Shown: piece after piece, positions 56,108-64,000 of the stretch | How the letters are laid out: the number at the start of each line of letters is the position of its first letter | How positions within the stretch are numbered: position 1 is the first letter of the stretch | From: Methanococcoides sp. | GTDB taxonomy: Archaea; Halobacteriota; Methanosarcinia; Methanosarcinales; Methanosarcinaceae | Assembly (NCBI GenBank): GCA_021108275.1 | Contig: JAIORD010000019.1 | Span: forward strand, 1 to 64,000 | DNA length: 64,000 bases | Direction: 5' to 3' | Position numbers and translations under genes: made by a program | Notes under the pieces: model-generated | What the model was told of the DNA's origin: nothing | Seen by the model: the letters and a program-made list of their open reading frames with translations, nothing else | Databases searched by the model: none

Positions 56108-57643
56108 TTAACGATGTATTATACAATCAGCCCTGACATAAATAACAGAAACCCCATCAACGGCAAGCCTGTCCTTCACAAGCTCTTCAAGTTCCTTTAT
56201 CCTGCTACCAGCAAGCTCCGGATCATTGAACTCAAAGACAGTGACATCATCACAGAGTGCTTTTACAGCTTCCGTAAGGTCAGGTGTGGATTGTCCGCCT
56301 GTCATTGCTGCTGTCCTGTTGTCCAGCACCATGACGAGCACGTCACGTTTGGTCTCGACAGCATTTATCAGGCCTAAGATGCCGGAATGTGACAGTCCGA
56401 AGTCACCTATGACAGCAACGGACTTTTTATCGAAACCTGCAGCTGTGGAAATAGCAGCACCAAGTGCAAATCCGACATCAACGGCTTCAAGGGGTGCAGA
56501 GGCACTGCGTATGGAGCAGCCCATATCGCCTGCTATGAAAATATCCAGATCATGAAGCATTCTATAGACCGGCAGGAAAAGACAGTCCTCGCACAAAGAA
56601 CGTGAACCCCTTTCCCCAATGGTCTCAATAAAAGTATATTTAGTTACCTTATCTTTATCGATGTTCTCGATCGCAAAACCGATCTGCTCTTTTTCAATGC
56701 GACCATATGGGAGATGCCCGGTCATTTTTCCCAGTACGTTCTCGCAGATACTGATGTGGGATTCGATAAAGGCTTCACTTTCCTCAATAACGAGAACTTT
56801 TTCATGGTCGGATATGAAATCTCTTAGTTTCCTAACAGGAAGCGGAGATACAACATTAAGTGAAAGATGCGAAACCTCAAGCTGTCTTTCGGACAATAGC
56901 TTATCCACAAGCAAAGAGGGATAGCCAGAAGAAATTATGCCTGTCTTGCCTGCTTTAACATATCGTGTCAGAGAGGTGTTCTCTGCTTCATCCACAAGCA
57001 ATGGCTGTACATTTATGTGAAAATGCTGGTGCTTGCCACGCATTGTCAGCTTCCAGACAGACCTGTCAAATGTAGCTTCTGTCTTCTTAATATCCTCGGA
57101 TCTTTTAACAGGACCTGTGGCTTTTTCCAGACGATCCGTTATCCTGACTATAACAGGGGTCTTTGTATTTTCGGAGAGTTCGAATGCTCTGATAAGTGAC
57201 CTGTATGTAGCATCCGGGTTCGACGGGTCGAACACCGCGACCTCTGCCACCTCACCGTACCATCGTGAATCCTGCTCGTTCTGGGATGCTCTGACCCCGG
57301 GATCATCGCCTGCTATTATTACAAGTCCTGCGCCGATCGTATGTGTGACAGAGGTTATGAGAGGGTCGGAAAGGACATTCATGCCGACGTGTTTTGTGAT
57401 GGTCAGTGCCCTTCTGCCTGAAACGGAAGCACCGAGTGCGGTCTCCAGTGCGGCCTTCTCATTGGTCATCCACAGAGTGGTTACGTCAGCGGGACTGTTC
57501 TTTTCAAAATGTTCGATCACGGCTGTCGTGGGAAATCCGGCAACTGCCGTTATCATCTTTACACCACAGTCCATGGCTGCAGCATAAAGGGCTTCAAGTC
57601 CCGTGACCTCCACAGGTCCATTCTGACCCTCAGGAACGTTCAT
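56108..57643 (-). CDS. IorA-like thiamine-diphosphate enzyme lacking the ferredoxin domain, methanogen marker-associated
   Basis: The 511 residues follow indolepyruvate:ferredoxin oxidoreductase alpha: an N-terminal pyrimidine domain (GFPTTAVIEHF, MTNEKAALETALGASVSGRR), a middle domain and a TPP-binding domain with GDFGLSHSGILGLINAV and VLDNRTAAMTGGQ. Classical IorA has about 100 more residues with two 4Fe-4S clusters; here the chain ends soon after the TPP domain without CxxCxxC. It overlaps the stop of the Mmp11 gene by 4 bases. The reaction is unknown; a 2-oxoacid step in a methanogen cofactor or modification pathway is inferred. Confidence 0.85.
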   Translation of the reverse strand: MNVPEGQNGPVEVTGLEALYAAAMDCGVKMITAVAGFPTTAVIEHFEKNSPADVTTLWMTNEKAALETALGASVSGRRALTITKHVGMNVLSDPLITSVTHTIGAGLVIIAGDDPGVRASQNEQDSRWYGEVAEVAVFDPSNPDATYRSLIRAFELSENTKTPVIVRITDRLEKATGPVKRSEDIKKTEATFDRSVWKLTMRGKHQHFHINVQPLLVDEAENTSLTRYVKAGKTGIISSGYPSLLVDKLLSERQLEVSHLSLNVVSPLPVRKLRDFISDHEKVLVIEESEAFIESHISICENVLGKMTGHLPYGRIEKEQIGFAIENIDKDKVTKYTFIETIGERGSRSLCEDCLFLPVYRMLHDLDIFIAGDMGCSIRSASAPLEAVDVGFALGAAISTAAGFDKKSVAVIGDFGLSHSGILGLINAVETKRDVLVMVLDNRTAAMTGGQSTPDLTEAVKALCDDVTVFEFNDPELAGSRIKELEELVKDRLAVDGVSVIYVRADCIIHR

Positions 57644-58548
57644 AGCTTAGCTTCCAGATCAATTGATTCATCAGGACGGGCAAACCATGCAAGAGATCCC
57701 AATGCACCTATGACACCATTGCCATCGAGCCAGACCTCAACACCATTCTTGCGTGCATGTTCCATTGCAATGTCCTTGGTCAGTTCTCCGCTGCGACACA
57801 TGGTGCTGTATTCTTCCATATGGGATGCCTCGAAAGAGGACAGTACCACCATGCCGGTCTCATCGGAAACACTGTATTTGAGCAGTGCATTTTTCATGTC
57901 TTCAAGGAGCTCTTTCTTCGCTTCCTCGCTTACACAACCAAATTCAAGCACTGTGGATACGCAATTCTGTGTTTTAGCCGAGACCGGGAACAATTGGACA
58001 AGGGAATGTGATAGATAGACGGATTCATTGCTATTAAGTGCTGTAGCAATGTTGTGTGTCATTGACCACGTAGCTCCCTCTTCCTTCGTATCGGTGTCAT
58101 CTATCCCGATAAGCACACGCTGCCGTCTTGGAACGACTATGGTGCCTTTGGCAGCCTTTCCGCCACCTGAGTCACCCACATCATAGCGTAGCACTCCCTG
58201 TGCGAATGCTCTGCATTTCGTGGCACCCACGCCTCCGCCTCCAAGACCTGCATAGGTGATGGATACTTCATCCCCGTCAACCACAACCGATTCGATCCCG
58301 GCAGCAGCCACTGATGGCTTAAGTGTAAGATCGCAAACATCAGCTTTCACGAGATAGCGGCTCATGTTGCCCACTGCACGTGCCTTCTGTACAAGGGGTG
58401 ACCGGGCATAATGGAAGCGTGACCATGCAGCACCACTATAGCAATTCGTATGCTCGATTATCTCTGCATACTCGTTATTTTCATCACAGACCACATAGAT
58501 TCCCCTGTAGGGGATCGTATAGGGATCTGTAAGTTCTACTTCTTTCAT
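57640..58548 (-). CDS. Methanogenesis marker protein 11
   Basis: The 302 residues match the conserved methanogenesis marker 11 family: PYRGIYVVCDENNEYAEIIE, GLGGGGVGATKCRA and a C-terminal LIGIDDTDTKEEGATW (148-163) that is shared with the TiaS/DUF1743 group of ATP-dependent tRNA enzymes. The family is confined to methanogens and its function is not known. It is upstream of and coupled to the IorA-like gene. Confidence 0.92.
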   Translation of the reverse strand: MKEVELTDPYTIPYRGIYVVCDENNEYAEIIEHTNCYSGAAWSRFHYARSPLVQKARAVGNMSRYLVKADVCDLTLKPSVAAAGIESVVVDGDEVSITYAGLGGGGVGATKCRAFAQGVLRYDVGDSGGGKAAKGTIVVPRRQRVLIGIDDTDTKEEGATWSMTHNIATALNSNESVYLSHSLVQLFPVSAKTQNCVSTVLEFGCVSEEAKKELLEDMKNALLKYSVSDETGMVVLSSFEASHMEEYSTMCRSGELTKDIAMEHARKNGVEVWLDGNGVIGALGSLAWFARPDESIDLEAKL

Positions 58549-58808
58549 CTGATTGGATTAATTATGAGTAATGGTTTAAAGCTTTTGTTAAAAGCTCATG
58601 ATTTGTGAAGAAGAAAAACCATTTGTTGCAGAAATATTAGACATGTACTGTCCTGATAGGCAGCATTTTTATTTTGTGAAGGCATAAGGTTTGAATGTAA
58701 AGTTTCACACAATAACAGGGGATAGAGTTAACATCAAAAAACACTCGTTTTTTCACGATATGTTTTGTCCATCTTATTCTGTGTACTGAAAAAAATTGAT
58801 TTTAAAAA

Positions 58809-58860
58809 AAGCATGTCAGACAGATACTGATCAATCGGGAAGATTGCAGTTTATCTGTCT
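58809..58860 (-). terminator. Long hairpin with T-run after the CxxC gene
   Basis: AGACAGATA (58818-58826) and TATCTGTCT (58852-58860) pair perfectly, with an inner AATC/GATT stem. On the minus strand a run of seven T follows (58803-58810). It is 42 bases downstream of the CxxC-x17-CxxC gene. Confidence 0.6.
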
Positions 58861-58901
58861 TTCATTAAAATATGTCAGAATTAAATTATATCAAGATATG
58901 A

Positions 58902-59078
58902 TTAGTTTCTGGCTGGTCTGTGATTCTGAAAACATTCCCTGCAGTATACAGGTCTGTCACCAGACGGCTTGAAAGGTACTTCAGTCTCCTGTTTGCAGTC
59001 AGAGCATGTTGTCTTGTGCATTTCTTTTGGGCCGTTGTTTGAACCAAAACCACTGCCGCCTCTGTTATTGTATTCCAT
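58902..59078 (-). CDS. CxxC-x17-CxxC zinc-ribbon protein
   Basis: The 58 residues start MEYNNRGGSGFGSNNGPKEM. CSDC is followed by exactly 17 residues (KQETEVPFKPSGDRPVY) and CREC, then a basic tail. This zinc-ribbon family is named from that spacing and often carries Gly/Arg-rich ends, suggesting RNA binding. GGAGATAAACAA precedes the ATG. Confidence 0.82.
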   Translation of the reverse strand: MEYNNRGGSGFGSNNGPKEMHKTTCSDCKQETEVPFKPSGDRPVYCRECFQNHRPARN

Positions 59079-59510
59079 TTGTTTATCTCCTAAATACTTT
59101 TATAGTCCGCACAGTAGAACCGAGGCTGAGAATTATCGAATGACCAGTTTTACCTTGTCTTAGTCAAATGGCTCATTCCGATACTACTACTTCTTGCTAT
59201 CAGCAATTGTTAAAAAAAACACAAAAATTGAGTAATCTTTCATAAAACCGTTGAGCAATCGAACAAGTACTTACAGCATTTTGTAGCATAAATAACCTCT
59301 TCTATCAAACAGCACATTAGCAAAGTAAAAAGCATAAATTAAGTGAAACTAAATTTTTTATTGTTCAAATGTTGCTGCACATATTCACAGTGCAAATTAT
59401 ATCAAAATGTATTTAATCAGGTATGTTAAAATTAATATATCAAATTGTGAAAGGTAGTAGAAGTTTTTCAGTAACCATTATCATACATGGAAGCCACTTC
59501 TGAACCATAA
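59079..59510. other. No supported gene
   Basis: AT-rich upstream region between the CxxC gene and the exonuclease remnant. No clear structure. Confidence 0.35.
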
Positions 59511-59518
59511 TTTGAAAA

Positions 59519-60140
59519 GTTTTATTCATATTAATCATTCTGACAGCATTGACATTATCCGGTTGTGTCGAATCAACTGAAAATACACTTAATACTGCAG
59601 AAGAAACACTCGCAGCTGTTGAGGAGACGATTGAAGCTGTGGAAGACATCGCTGACCAAATCGAAGATAAGCCTACACCTGAAGAGCCAACTATTGCAGC
59701 AAGCGATTCACTTGTCATAGGTGCATTTAACGTGCAGGTCTTCGGAGTATCAAAAGCTGACAAACCAGAAGTGATGAATGTGCTTGCAGACATTGTACGA
59801 ACATATGATGTAGTTGCAATCCAGGAGATCAGAGATAAATCACAGACTGCTCTTCCAGAGCTTGTAGATCTTGTAAACTCCGACGGATTACAGTATGCCT
59901 ATGTAGTCAGCGAAAGGCTTGGCAGAACGTCAAGCAAAGAACAGTATGCATACATCTACAACACACAGACAACAGAAATAACTGGTACTCCAGAAACCTA
60001 CCCCGAGCCTGAAGACACTGATCCATTCCACAGGCAACCATACATTGCAGCTATCGTTCTACCCAGTATAACTTCGATGCAGTCTTGATGGTCATCCAGA
60101 AGAGAACGACTTTGTCATCATGGGTGACTTCAATACAGAA
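59519..60140 (+). pseudogene. Endonuclease/exonuclease/phosphatase-family lipoprotein gene, decayed at both ends
   Basis: The frame at 59519-60088 reads KVLFILIILTALTLSGC, a lipoprotein signal with lipobox, a low-complexity Glu/Thr/Ala linker and the DNase-I-like start IGAFNVQVFG, VAIQEIRD. There is no start codon: a TGA precedes it. Near 60045 a frameshift occurs and about 75 bases present in the second copy (62300-62420) are missing. The motif ENDFVIMGDFN follows in another frame to 60140. The catalytic C-terminal third (with the final histidine) is absent. Confidence 0.75.
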
Positions 60141-60236
60141 TTTTAACCATCAGTTTATGTAGCCTTCCTCTTTCAAACTGACATATCTGCCGTCCCCGAT
60201 GATCACATGGTCGAGAACATTGATACCAAGGATCTT
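60021..60236. repeat. Exonuclease/radC junction repeat, left copy
   Basis: From ATCCATTCCACAGGCA onwards the sequence repeats 62264-62555 with about 90% identity, apart from a 75-base deletion here. It spans the exonuclease end and the 3' end of radC in the same arrangement in both places. Confidence 0.8.
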
Positions 60237-60317
60237 CCTTGCAACAAGCTTCTTCTCGGCTACACCGATGATGTTCTTCCTGACGGTTCTCTTTTCTTCA
60301 GCGGTAGGTGCTGCCAA
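60150..60317 (-). pseudogene. Chimeric frame: phage-type N-terminus fused to the radC C-terminus
   Basis: The minus frame from TTG 60317 reads MAAPTAEEKRTVRKNIIGVA and EKKLVARKILGINVLDHV, then IIGDGRYVSLKEEGYIN to TGA 60150. The last 28 residues equal the C-terminus of RadC (62467), while the first part does not belong to it. GGAAGGAGATGATCAACC precedes the start. It looks like a junction made by the duplication; the product would be 55 residues without any catalytic residue. Confidence 0.55.
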
Positions 60318-60565
60318 GGTTGATCATCTCCTTCCTACCTGTATCCAGATGTCTCCCGCGGCCCCAACGCTGGATTTGGCAACCCCAACATTCTTTCGCA
60401 GGTGCCGACTTTGACAATTGGGAGAGTGACTGAATTACCTTCGATGATTGGTTTTTCAGATAGAAGAGTGGATTGAAGTTGTGACATAAAGTAGGCTGTC
60501 ACTTTGAGTTATAAAAAGGAAAGTTGAAAAGTAAGCAAAATGATGAGAGCAACATGCTCTCATCA

Positions 60566-60799
60566 TCACTTACCATTAAGAACACCATAAAGTGTCCCAC
60601 AAACCATACCAACTGCCCCACCAAACACCATATATTCATTGATCATAATGCCTCCTATTAACCCAGCCACAGGCACGATTATGCCCGTAAAAGCTTTAAC
60701 AAAAGTTCTGTGCTTTTCAGATGCCTCTATAAACAAATAAGCAATGCCGGCCCCTATAAAAAAGGCAAATACAATATAAGCTAATTCAAAACCATTCAT
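60566..60799 (-). CDS. Small membrane protein (possible phage holin-like)
   Basis: The 77 residues have three hydrophobic segments (LAYIVFAFFIGAGIAYLFI; IIVPVAGLIGGIMI; YMVFGGAVGMVCGTLYGVL) with a short charged loop. It lies between phage-derived sequences, so a holin-like role is possible, but no family is recognised. Confidence 0.5.
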   Translation of the reverse strand: MNGFELAYIVFAFFIGAGIAYLFIEASEKHRTFVKAFTGIIVPVAGLIGGIMINEYMVFGGAVGMVCGTLYGVLNGK

Positions 60800-60961
60800 G
60801 ATTTAAGATTACCGGAGAATTAGAAGCACTTACCAAACAAAAAGGTTTCCAATGTTTGCCATACCCTCAACCCACCACTCATGAAAAAAAGGAAAGTTGA
60901 GTTGCACATAATCACAAAATGTTATAATACATTAGTTGCAACTTCATAAAACATCGTAATT

Positions 60962-61231
60962 TTGCTTCTGGTGATAGGAATGATATCTGGAATAATTGAT
61001 GGGCTTATTGAACATTACAGAGTTGAAATAATACTTTCAATATTGACACTGGTTATTTATGGTCTAAAATTCATCACATGGCTCCTGCAATTTATTCCAG
61101 AAAGTCATCAAACCTCTGCATTCTTGATTCTTTGTATAATCATTCCATTAATTGTTGCAGTTTTTTGGTGGGTAGCAATTGAGACCATCAGGAATCTGCC
61201 TGCTTACGTTAGGGGTTTCAGCCGACAATGA
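60962..61231 (+). CDS. Two-helix membrane protein
   Basis: The 89 residues have two to three hydrophobic helices (IILSILTLVIYGLKFITWLL; AFLILCIIIPLIVAVFWWVA) and a charged tail. The start could also be GTG or ATG a few codons on. It overlaps the open frame leading to the next gene and lies within the phage-remnant interval. Unknown function. Confidence 0.5.
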   Translation: MLLVIGMISGIIDGLIEHYRVEIILSILTLVIYGLKFITWLLQFIPESHQTSAFLILCIIIPLIVAVFWWVAIETIRNLPAYVRGFSRQ

Positions 61232-61265
61232 GATCTTACTTAAGGCGAACAGGAAACGAGACAAC

Positions 61266-61694
61266 ATGTCAAATTGGATATTAACATTAAATGTTAACTC
61301 TGGAGCAATAACTGCAATCGCCACAGTAGTGCTTGTAATTATTACAGGAATTTATGTATATTTAACTCATAAAATTGCAAAGGGTTCAGAAGAGGTAATT
61401 GAACAAGCTTCAATTGATAGAGAAATCGCATATATACGCGACCAATTGGAGGAGTTTTATTATCCATTGTTCTTAGTTGTAAGTGAAATGAACGATGTTG
61501 AAAACCCTGGGAAAGCAGTCTCTGATTTATTTAATAAATAGTATCTAGCACATGACAACATGAAGTTAACCACTGCGGATACACCACTAAAATCTAGCTG
61601 CTTACTAGATGCTTTAGTGGATAAGAATGTTGTAGCAGTTGGCAAAGATATGATAATACTCAATGAACGATTGATAACACTTTTAAATCCTTAA
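61266..61694 (+). CDS. Single-helix membrane protein with internal in-frame TAG (possible pyrrolysine)
   Basis: From ATG 61266 (MSNWILTLNVNSGAITAIAT) the frame has one helix (TAIATVVLVIITGIYVYLT) and a coiled cytoplasmic part (REIAYIRDQLEEFYYPLFLV). TAG at 61539-61541, residue 92, interrupts FNK and YLAHDNMKLTT. The frame then stays open with good composition to TAA 61694 (142 residues in all), and the segment following the TAG continues as helical sequence. Read-through as pyrrolysine or decay of a tyrosine codon are both possible. The gene abuts the terminase remnant, overlapping it by 12 bases. Confidence 0.6.
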
Positions 61695-62257
61695 CCCACC
61701 GCTCACACCAAATCCACCACTGAACCGAGGCAAAGGTTTCCCAGGCTTCTCAGGAGGAAGTAGTTCAGTCAAGACCCAGACCAAAGCATCGATTCGATCA
61801 GGAGATCGGCCTTCTCCTGGAATCCAATCACACATCTGATTCTCAAGAGCCGGGAATGTAGCCACATGATGGATCCGACCTTGCTCATAGTATGAGGATA
61901 TCGGTTCAGCTCGAGTCTGCTTTCCTCTGCTTGCTCTGACCGCCTGGTAAGGAATTGACGGATCTACTAATCTTAAATTGGCTTCTACAAGTTCACCACC
62001 GTTGTTGACTTCACCGATGATACGGTCACCGTGATGCTTCTCAAAAGCTGCGATTGCTTCAGCTGCCCATTTTCTTGGTGTGGTGTGACGTGTGTAATCA
62101 CCTAGGACATACCCATGTTTCTTCTTGTAAATACCAGCAACCACGATGCCAGTATCATCAGTATCATCAGCACCATCCTTTGAAGTCACAGCATGATCTA
62201 CACCAACAACGATGCGAACCAGATCTGGAATCTTCGATACATGATGTAATCTTTAAA
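61683..62257 (-). pseudogene. Phage terminase large subunit, C-terminal nuclease part
   Basis: The minus frame reads HHVSKIPDLVRIVVGVDHAVTSK, then DDTGIVVAGIYKKKHGYVLG and GRSPDRIDALVWVLTELL to the stop at 61683. These are the C-terminal nuclease motifs of phage terminases (acidic GVD, the ERN-like NNGGELV, and the SPDRIDALVW tail). The N-terminal ATPase half is absent, cut off where the radC-junction repeat begins. A prophage remnant. Confidence 0.8.
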
Positions 62258-62263
62258 GATATA

Positions 62264-62555
62264 TCCATTCCACAGGCAGCCATACATTGCAGCTATCAGT
62301 TCTACCCAGTATAACTTTGATGCAGTCTTGATAGTCATCCACACTTATCCAGACGAGGTCACAGAAGATATCAACGCACTGGATGATGTACTCACTTATA
62401 CTCAGTCCGTTTACAGAATAAAATAGTTTTGTCATCATGGGTGACTTCAATGCAGAATTTCAGCCATCAGTTTATGTAGCCTTCCTCTTTCAAACTGATA
62501 TACCTGCCATCCCCGATGATCACATGGTCGAGAACACTGATGCCAAGGATCTTCC
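62264..62555. repeat. Exonuclease/radC junction repeat, right copy
   Basis: Repeats 60021-60236. In this copy the exonuclease fragment reads RQPYIAAISSTQYNFDAVLI and TEDINALDDVLTYTQSVY before a frameshift and the TAG at 62425, then GDFNAEF. The 3' end of intact radC follows on the minus strand. Confidence 0.8.
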
Positions 62556-63156
62556 CGCCTTCAACGAGCTTTTCCGTTACAGCTATGTCCTCCCTGCTTG
62601 GTGCGGGGTCGCCTGAGGGATGATTGTGCGTTAATATAACGGAGGCTGAAGACTCCATGAGAGCTGATTTGAACACTTCACGCGGATGCACGATGTTTGC
62701 GTTCAGGCTGCCAATGGAGATTACCTCTTCCTTGATGATATTGTTCTTCGTATCAAGATAAAGGGCTGTAAGATGTTCTTTTTTCAATTCGCGATGTCTG
62801 GGATAGAGCAGGGAATATACATCGTTTGCCGAGCGTATCTTTCTTTTAGGATCATCAGTGAAGATCTCCAGTTTTCTTGCAAGTTCGAAAAGGGCTGCTA
62901 TCTGGGAAGCTTTGGCAGGACCAATGCCCCGTATCTTTGTGAGCTGGGTAATGTTCGCCTGGCTCAATTGTTTTAGATTGTATTCCGAGAGGATACGACT
63001 GGACATACTGACCACATTCTCATCCTTTGAACCTGTACGAAGGATTACTGAAAGCAGTTCCGCATTGGAAAGGAAACCGGGACCATGTTTCAACAAACGC
63101 TCTCTTGGCCGATCTTCCGATGGCATGTCATGAATTCGTACCTGATAACCACACAT
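62467..63156 (-). CDS. radC: RadC-family protein (JAB/MPN metallohydrolase fold)
   Basis: The 229 residues have an N-terminal helix-hairpin-helix region (LTKIRGIGPAKASQIAALFE) and the MPN domain with VILTHNHPSGDPAPSREDI, the zinc-binding HxH...S..D motif, and a glutamate in the preceding helix. The C-terminus is IIGDGRYISLKEEGYIN. Its real role is unsettled despite the name. The last 28 codons are duplicated at 60150-60236. Confidence 0.92.
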   Translation of the reverse strand: MCGYQVRIHDMPSEDRPRERLLKHGPGFLSNAELLSVILRTGSKDENVVSMSSRILSEYNLKQLSQANITQLTKIRGIGPAKASQIAALFELARKLEIFTDDPKRKIRSANDVYSLLYPRHRELKKEHLTALYLDTKNNIIKEEVISIGSLNANIVHPREVFKSALMESSASVILTHNHPSGDPAPSREDIAVTEKLVEGGKILGISVLDHVIIGDGRYISLKEEGYIN

Positions 63157-63281
63157 GTAACAGAGTAATATTCTTTATTAATATAAAGCAATCGACATTT
63201 CAACTTCTGTTTTATATTTTTAGAAAGAATAAACTTTTACCACCCGTTCACCGTACTTATATATATTATTCAGGAATAGGA

Positions 63282-64000
63282 ATGGGCATGAAAGTCATTT
63301 CAGTTATAGGTTACAAGAACACAGGGAAAACGACCTTCGTTACCCGAATGGTAAAGGAACTTTCAGACCTTGGTCGTGTGGGAACGGTCAAACTGATGCT
63401 TGACCATCGTCTTGATGATCCGAATACTGATTCCGGTAAACATTTCGATTCCGGTGCCGATATGGTCACTGCCGTCACGGACAGGGAACTGGTGACCATC
63501 AGCCGTAATCCTTCTTTTGAAAAAGCACTGGATGAACTTGCTGATGCGGGAATGGATTTTGCCATAGTCGAAGGTGCAAAGGACAGTGATGTTGCAAAGG
63601 TCGTTCTCGGTGATCTGGATGAAGATATTTCCAATGTCATCGCAAGACTTCCTGAAAAGGTCGACTGGGATCTTAAAAATATTGTAGCACTGCTAATGGA
63701 ACAACCGGACCACATTACGCTCAATTCCCTTATAGAAAAGGTCAGAGCAAATCCAGAGATAGTAAAAGCAGGTGGAATTGGTACTTTTATCGGTATCGTA
63801 AGGACGGATAATGAGGATTACGAGACCAAAATGCTCGAATTCGAGAAATATGATAAGGTCGCAGATGCCAGCATCCAGAAGATACGGGAAGAAATGATGC
63901 AGCAAGAGGGTATCATCGATGTCCTCATTCATCACAAAGCCGGAAGGATAATGCCACTTGAAGATATTGTATATATCGTGATAGCAGCAGGACACCGCCA
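63282..64000 (+). CDS. MobB-MoaE fusion, molybdenum cofactor synthesis (3' end outside window)
   Basis: From ATG 63282 (or 63288) after AGGAATAGGA, the protein starts MKVISVIGYKNTGKTTFVTR, the P-loop of MobB. From about residue 160 a MoaE domain follows: GGIGTFIGIVRTDNEDYETKM, then DVLIHHKAGRIMPLEDIVYI and GHRQ at the window end. MoaE is the large subunit of molybdopterin synthase and MobB helps guanylate attachment; a fusion makes sense in the same pathway, used for formylmethanofuran dehydrogenase. MoaE typically ends about 20 residues further. Confidence 0.9.
   Translation, partial: MGMKVISVIGYKNTGKTTFVTRMVKELSDLGRVGTVKLMLDHRLDDPNTDSGKHFDSGADMVTAVTDRELVTISRNPSFEKALDELADAGMDFAIVEGAKDSDVAKVVLGDLDEDISNVIARLPEKVDWDLKNIVALLMEQPDHITLNSLIEKVRANPEIVKAGGIGTFIGIVRTDNEDYETKMLEFEKYDKVADASIQKIREEMMQQEGIIDVLIHHKAGRIMPLEDIVYIVIAAGHR

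Noticed and set aside
57033-57587. 184-residue plus-strand frame
   Set aside because: Shadow of the IorA-like gene, which has clear TPP motifs on the other strand.
61179-61265. Upstream start for the TAG-containing membrane protein
   Set aside because: The added residues overlap the previous gene and look like out-of-frame code; ATG 61266 begins a typical hydrophobic N-terminus.
1-64000. tRNA or rRNA genes
   Set aside because: I looked for T-loop-like GGTTCGAATCC patterns and rRNA motifs in the spacers and found none that fold convincingly.

Overview
The window looks like a chromosome segment of a methylotrophic methanogenic archaeon of the Methanosarcinaceae (Methanococcoides/Methanolobus-like). 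This rests on a methanogenesis marker 11 gene coupled to an IorA-like gene, archaeal RibL and RibH, a MobB-MoaE fusion, many S-layer-style secreted proteins, TATA-like promoters, and strong GGAGG-type ribosome sites. I read about 50 stop codons of genes I consider real and all are TAA or TGA. Two genes carry an internal in-frame TAG with convincing coding on both sides, which fits an organism that reads TAG as pyrrolysine.

Layout. 1-8801: surface polysaccharide locus, with a large multidomain glycosyltransferase entering from the left edge, then a leftward operon of an ABC O-antigen-type exporter, two GT4s, one GT2 and a collapsed GDP-mannose gene. 8958-9484: fused remnants of a LigD 3'-phosphoesterase and a macro-domain gene. 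9571-17815: secreted and membrane-anchored surface proteins, a three-gene leftward operon opposite one rightward gene. 18375-23862: a truncated multi-PAS sensor, cupin, MscS channel, PsiE-like protein and a TM-helix channel gene split by a frameshift. 24378-30678: sodium:solute symporter with its 39-residue partner, a remnant insertion-sequence end, DUF1638, ribL, aminotransferase, ribH and a Ca/Na antiporter. 30746-33469: P-type ATPase damaged by two indels. 34882-45366: rightward glycogen/maltodextrin operon (GT3-like synthase, GalT with internal TAG, GT4, two GH57, GH15, debranching enzyme). This operon is flanked by duplicated small membrane genes. 46117-56058: AIM24, VOC, phosphodiesterase, histidine kinase, a TauE gene interrupted by a TnpB element, and small cysteine-rich or membrane proteins. 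56108-58548: IorA-like and Mmp11. 58902-62257: CxxC protein, decayed exonuclease and phage-derived genes between two copies of an exonuclease/radC junction. 62467-64000: radC and the start of a mobB-moaE fusion.

Functionally the clearest unit is the storage-glycan operon, which has synthesis, transfer and breakdown enzymes together and one GH57 copy that has lost its acid/base residue. The left part builds and exports an envelope glycan. The right part is an accessory area with an insertion sequence, phage remnants and several pseudogenes. No rRNA, tRNA or CRISPR array was recognised. All names come from reading motifs by eye; no database search was possible.
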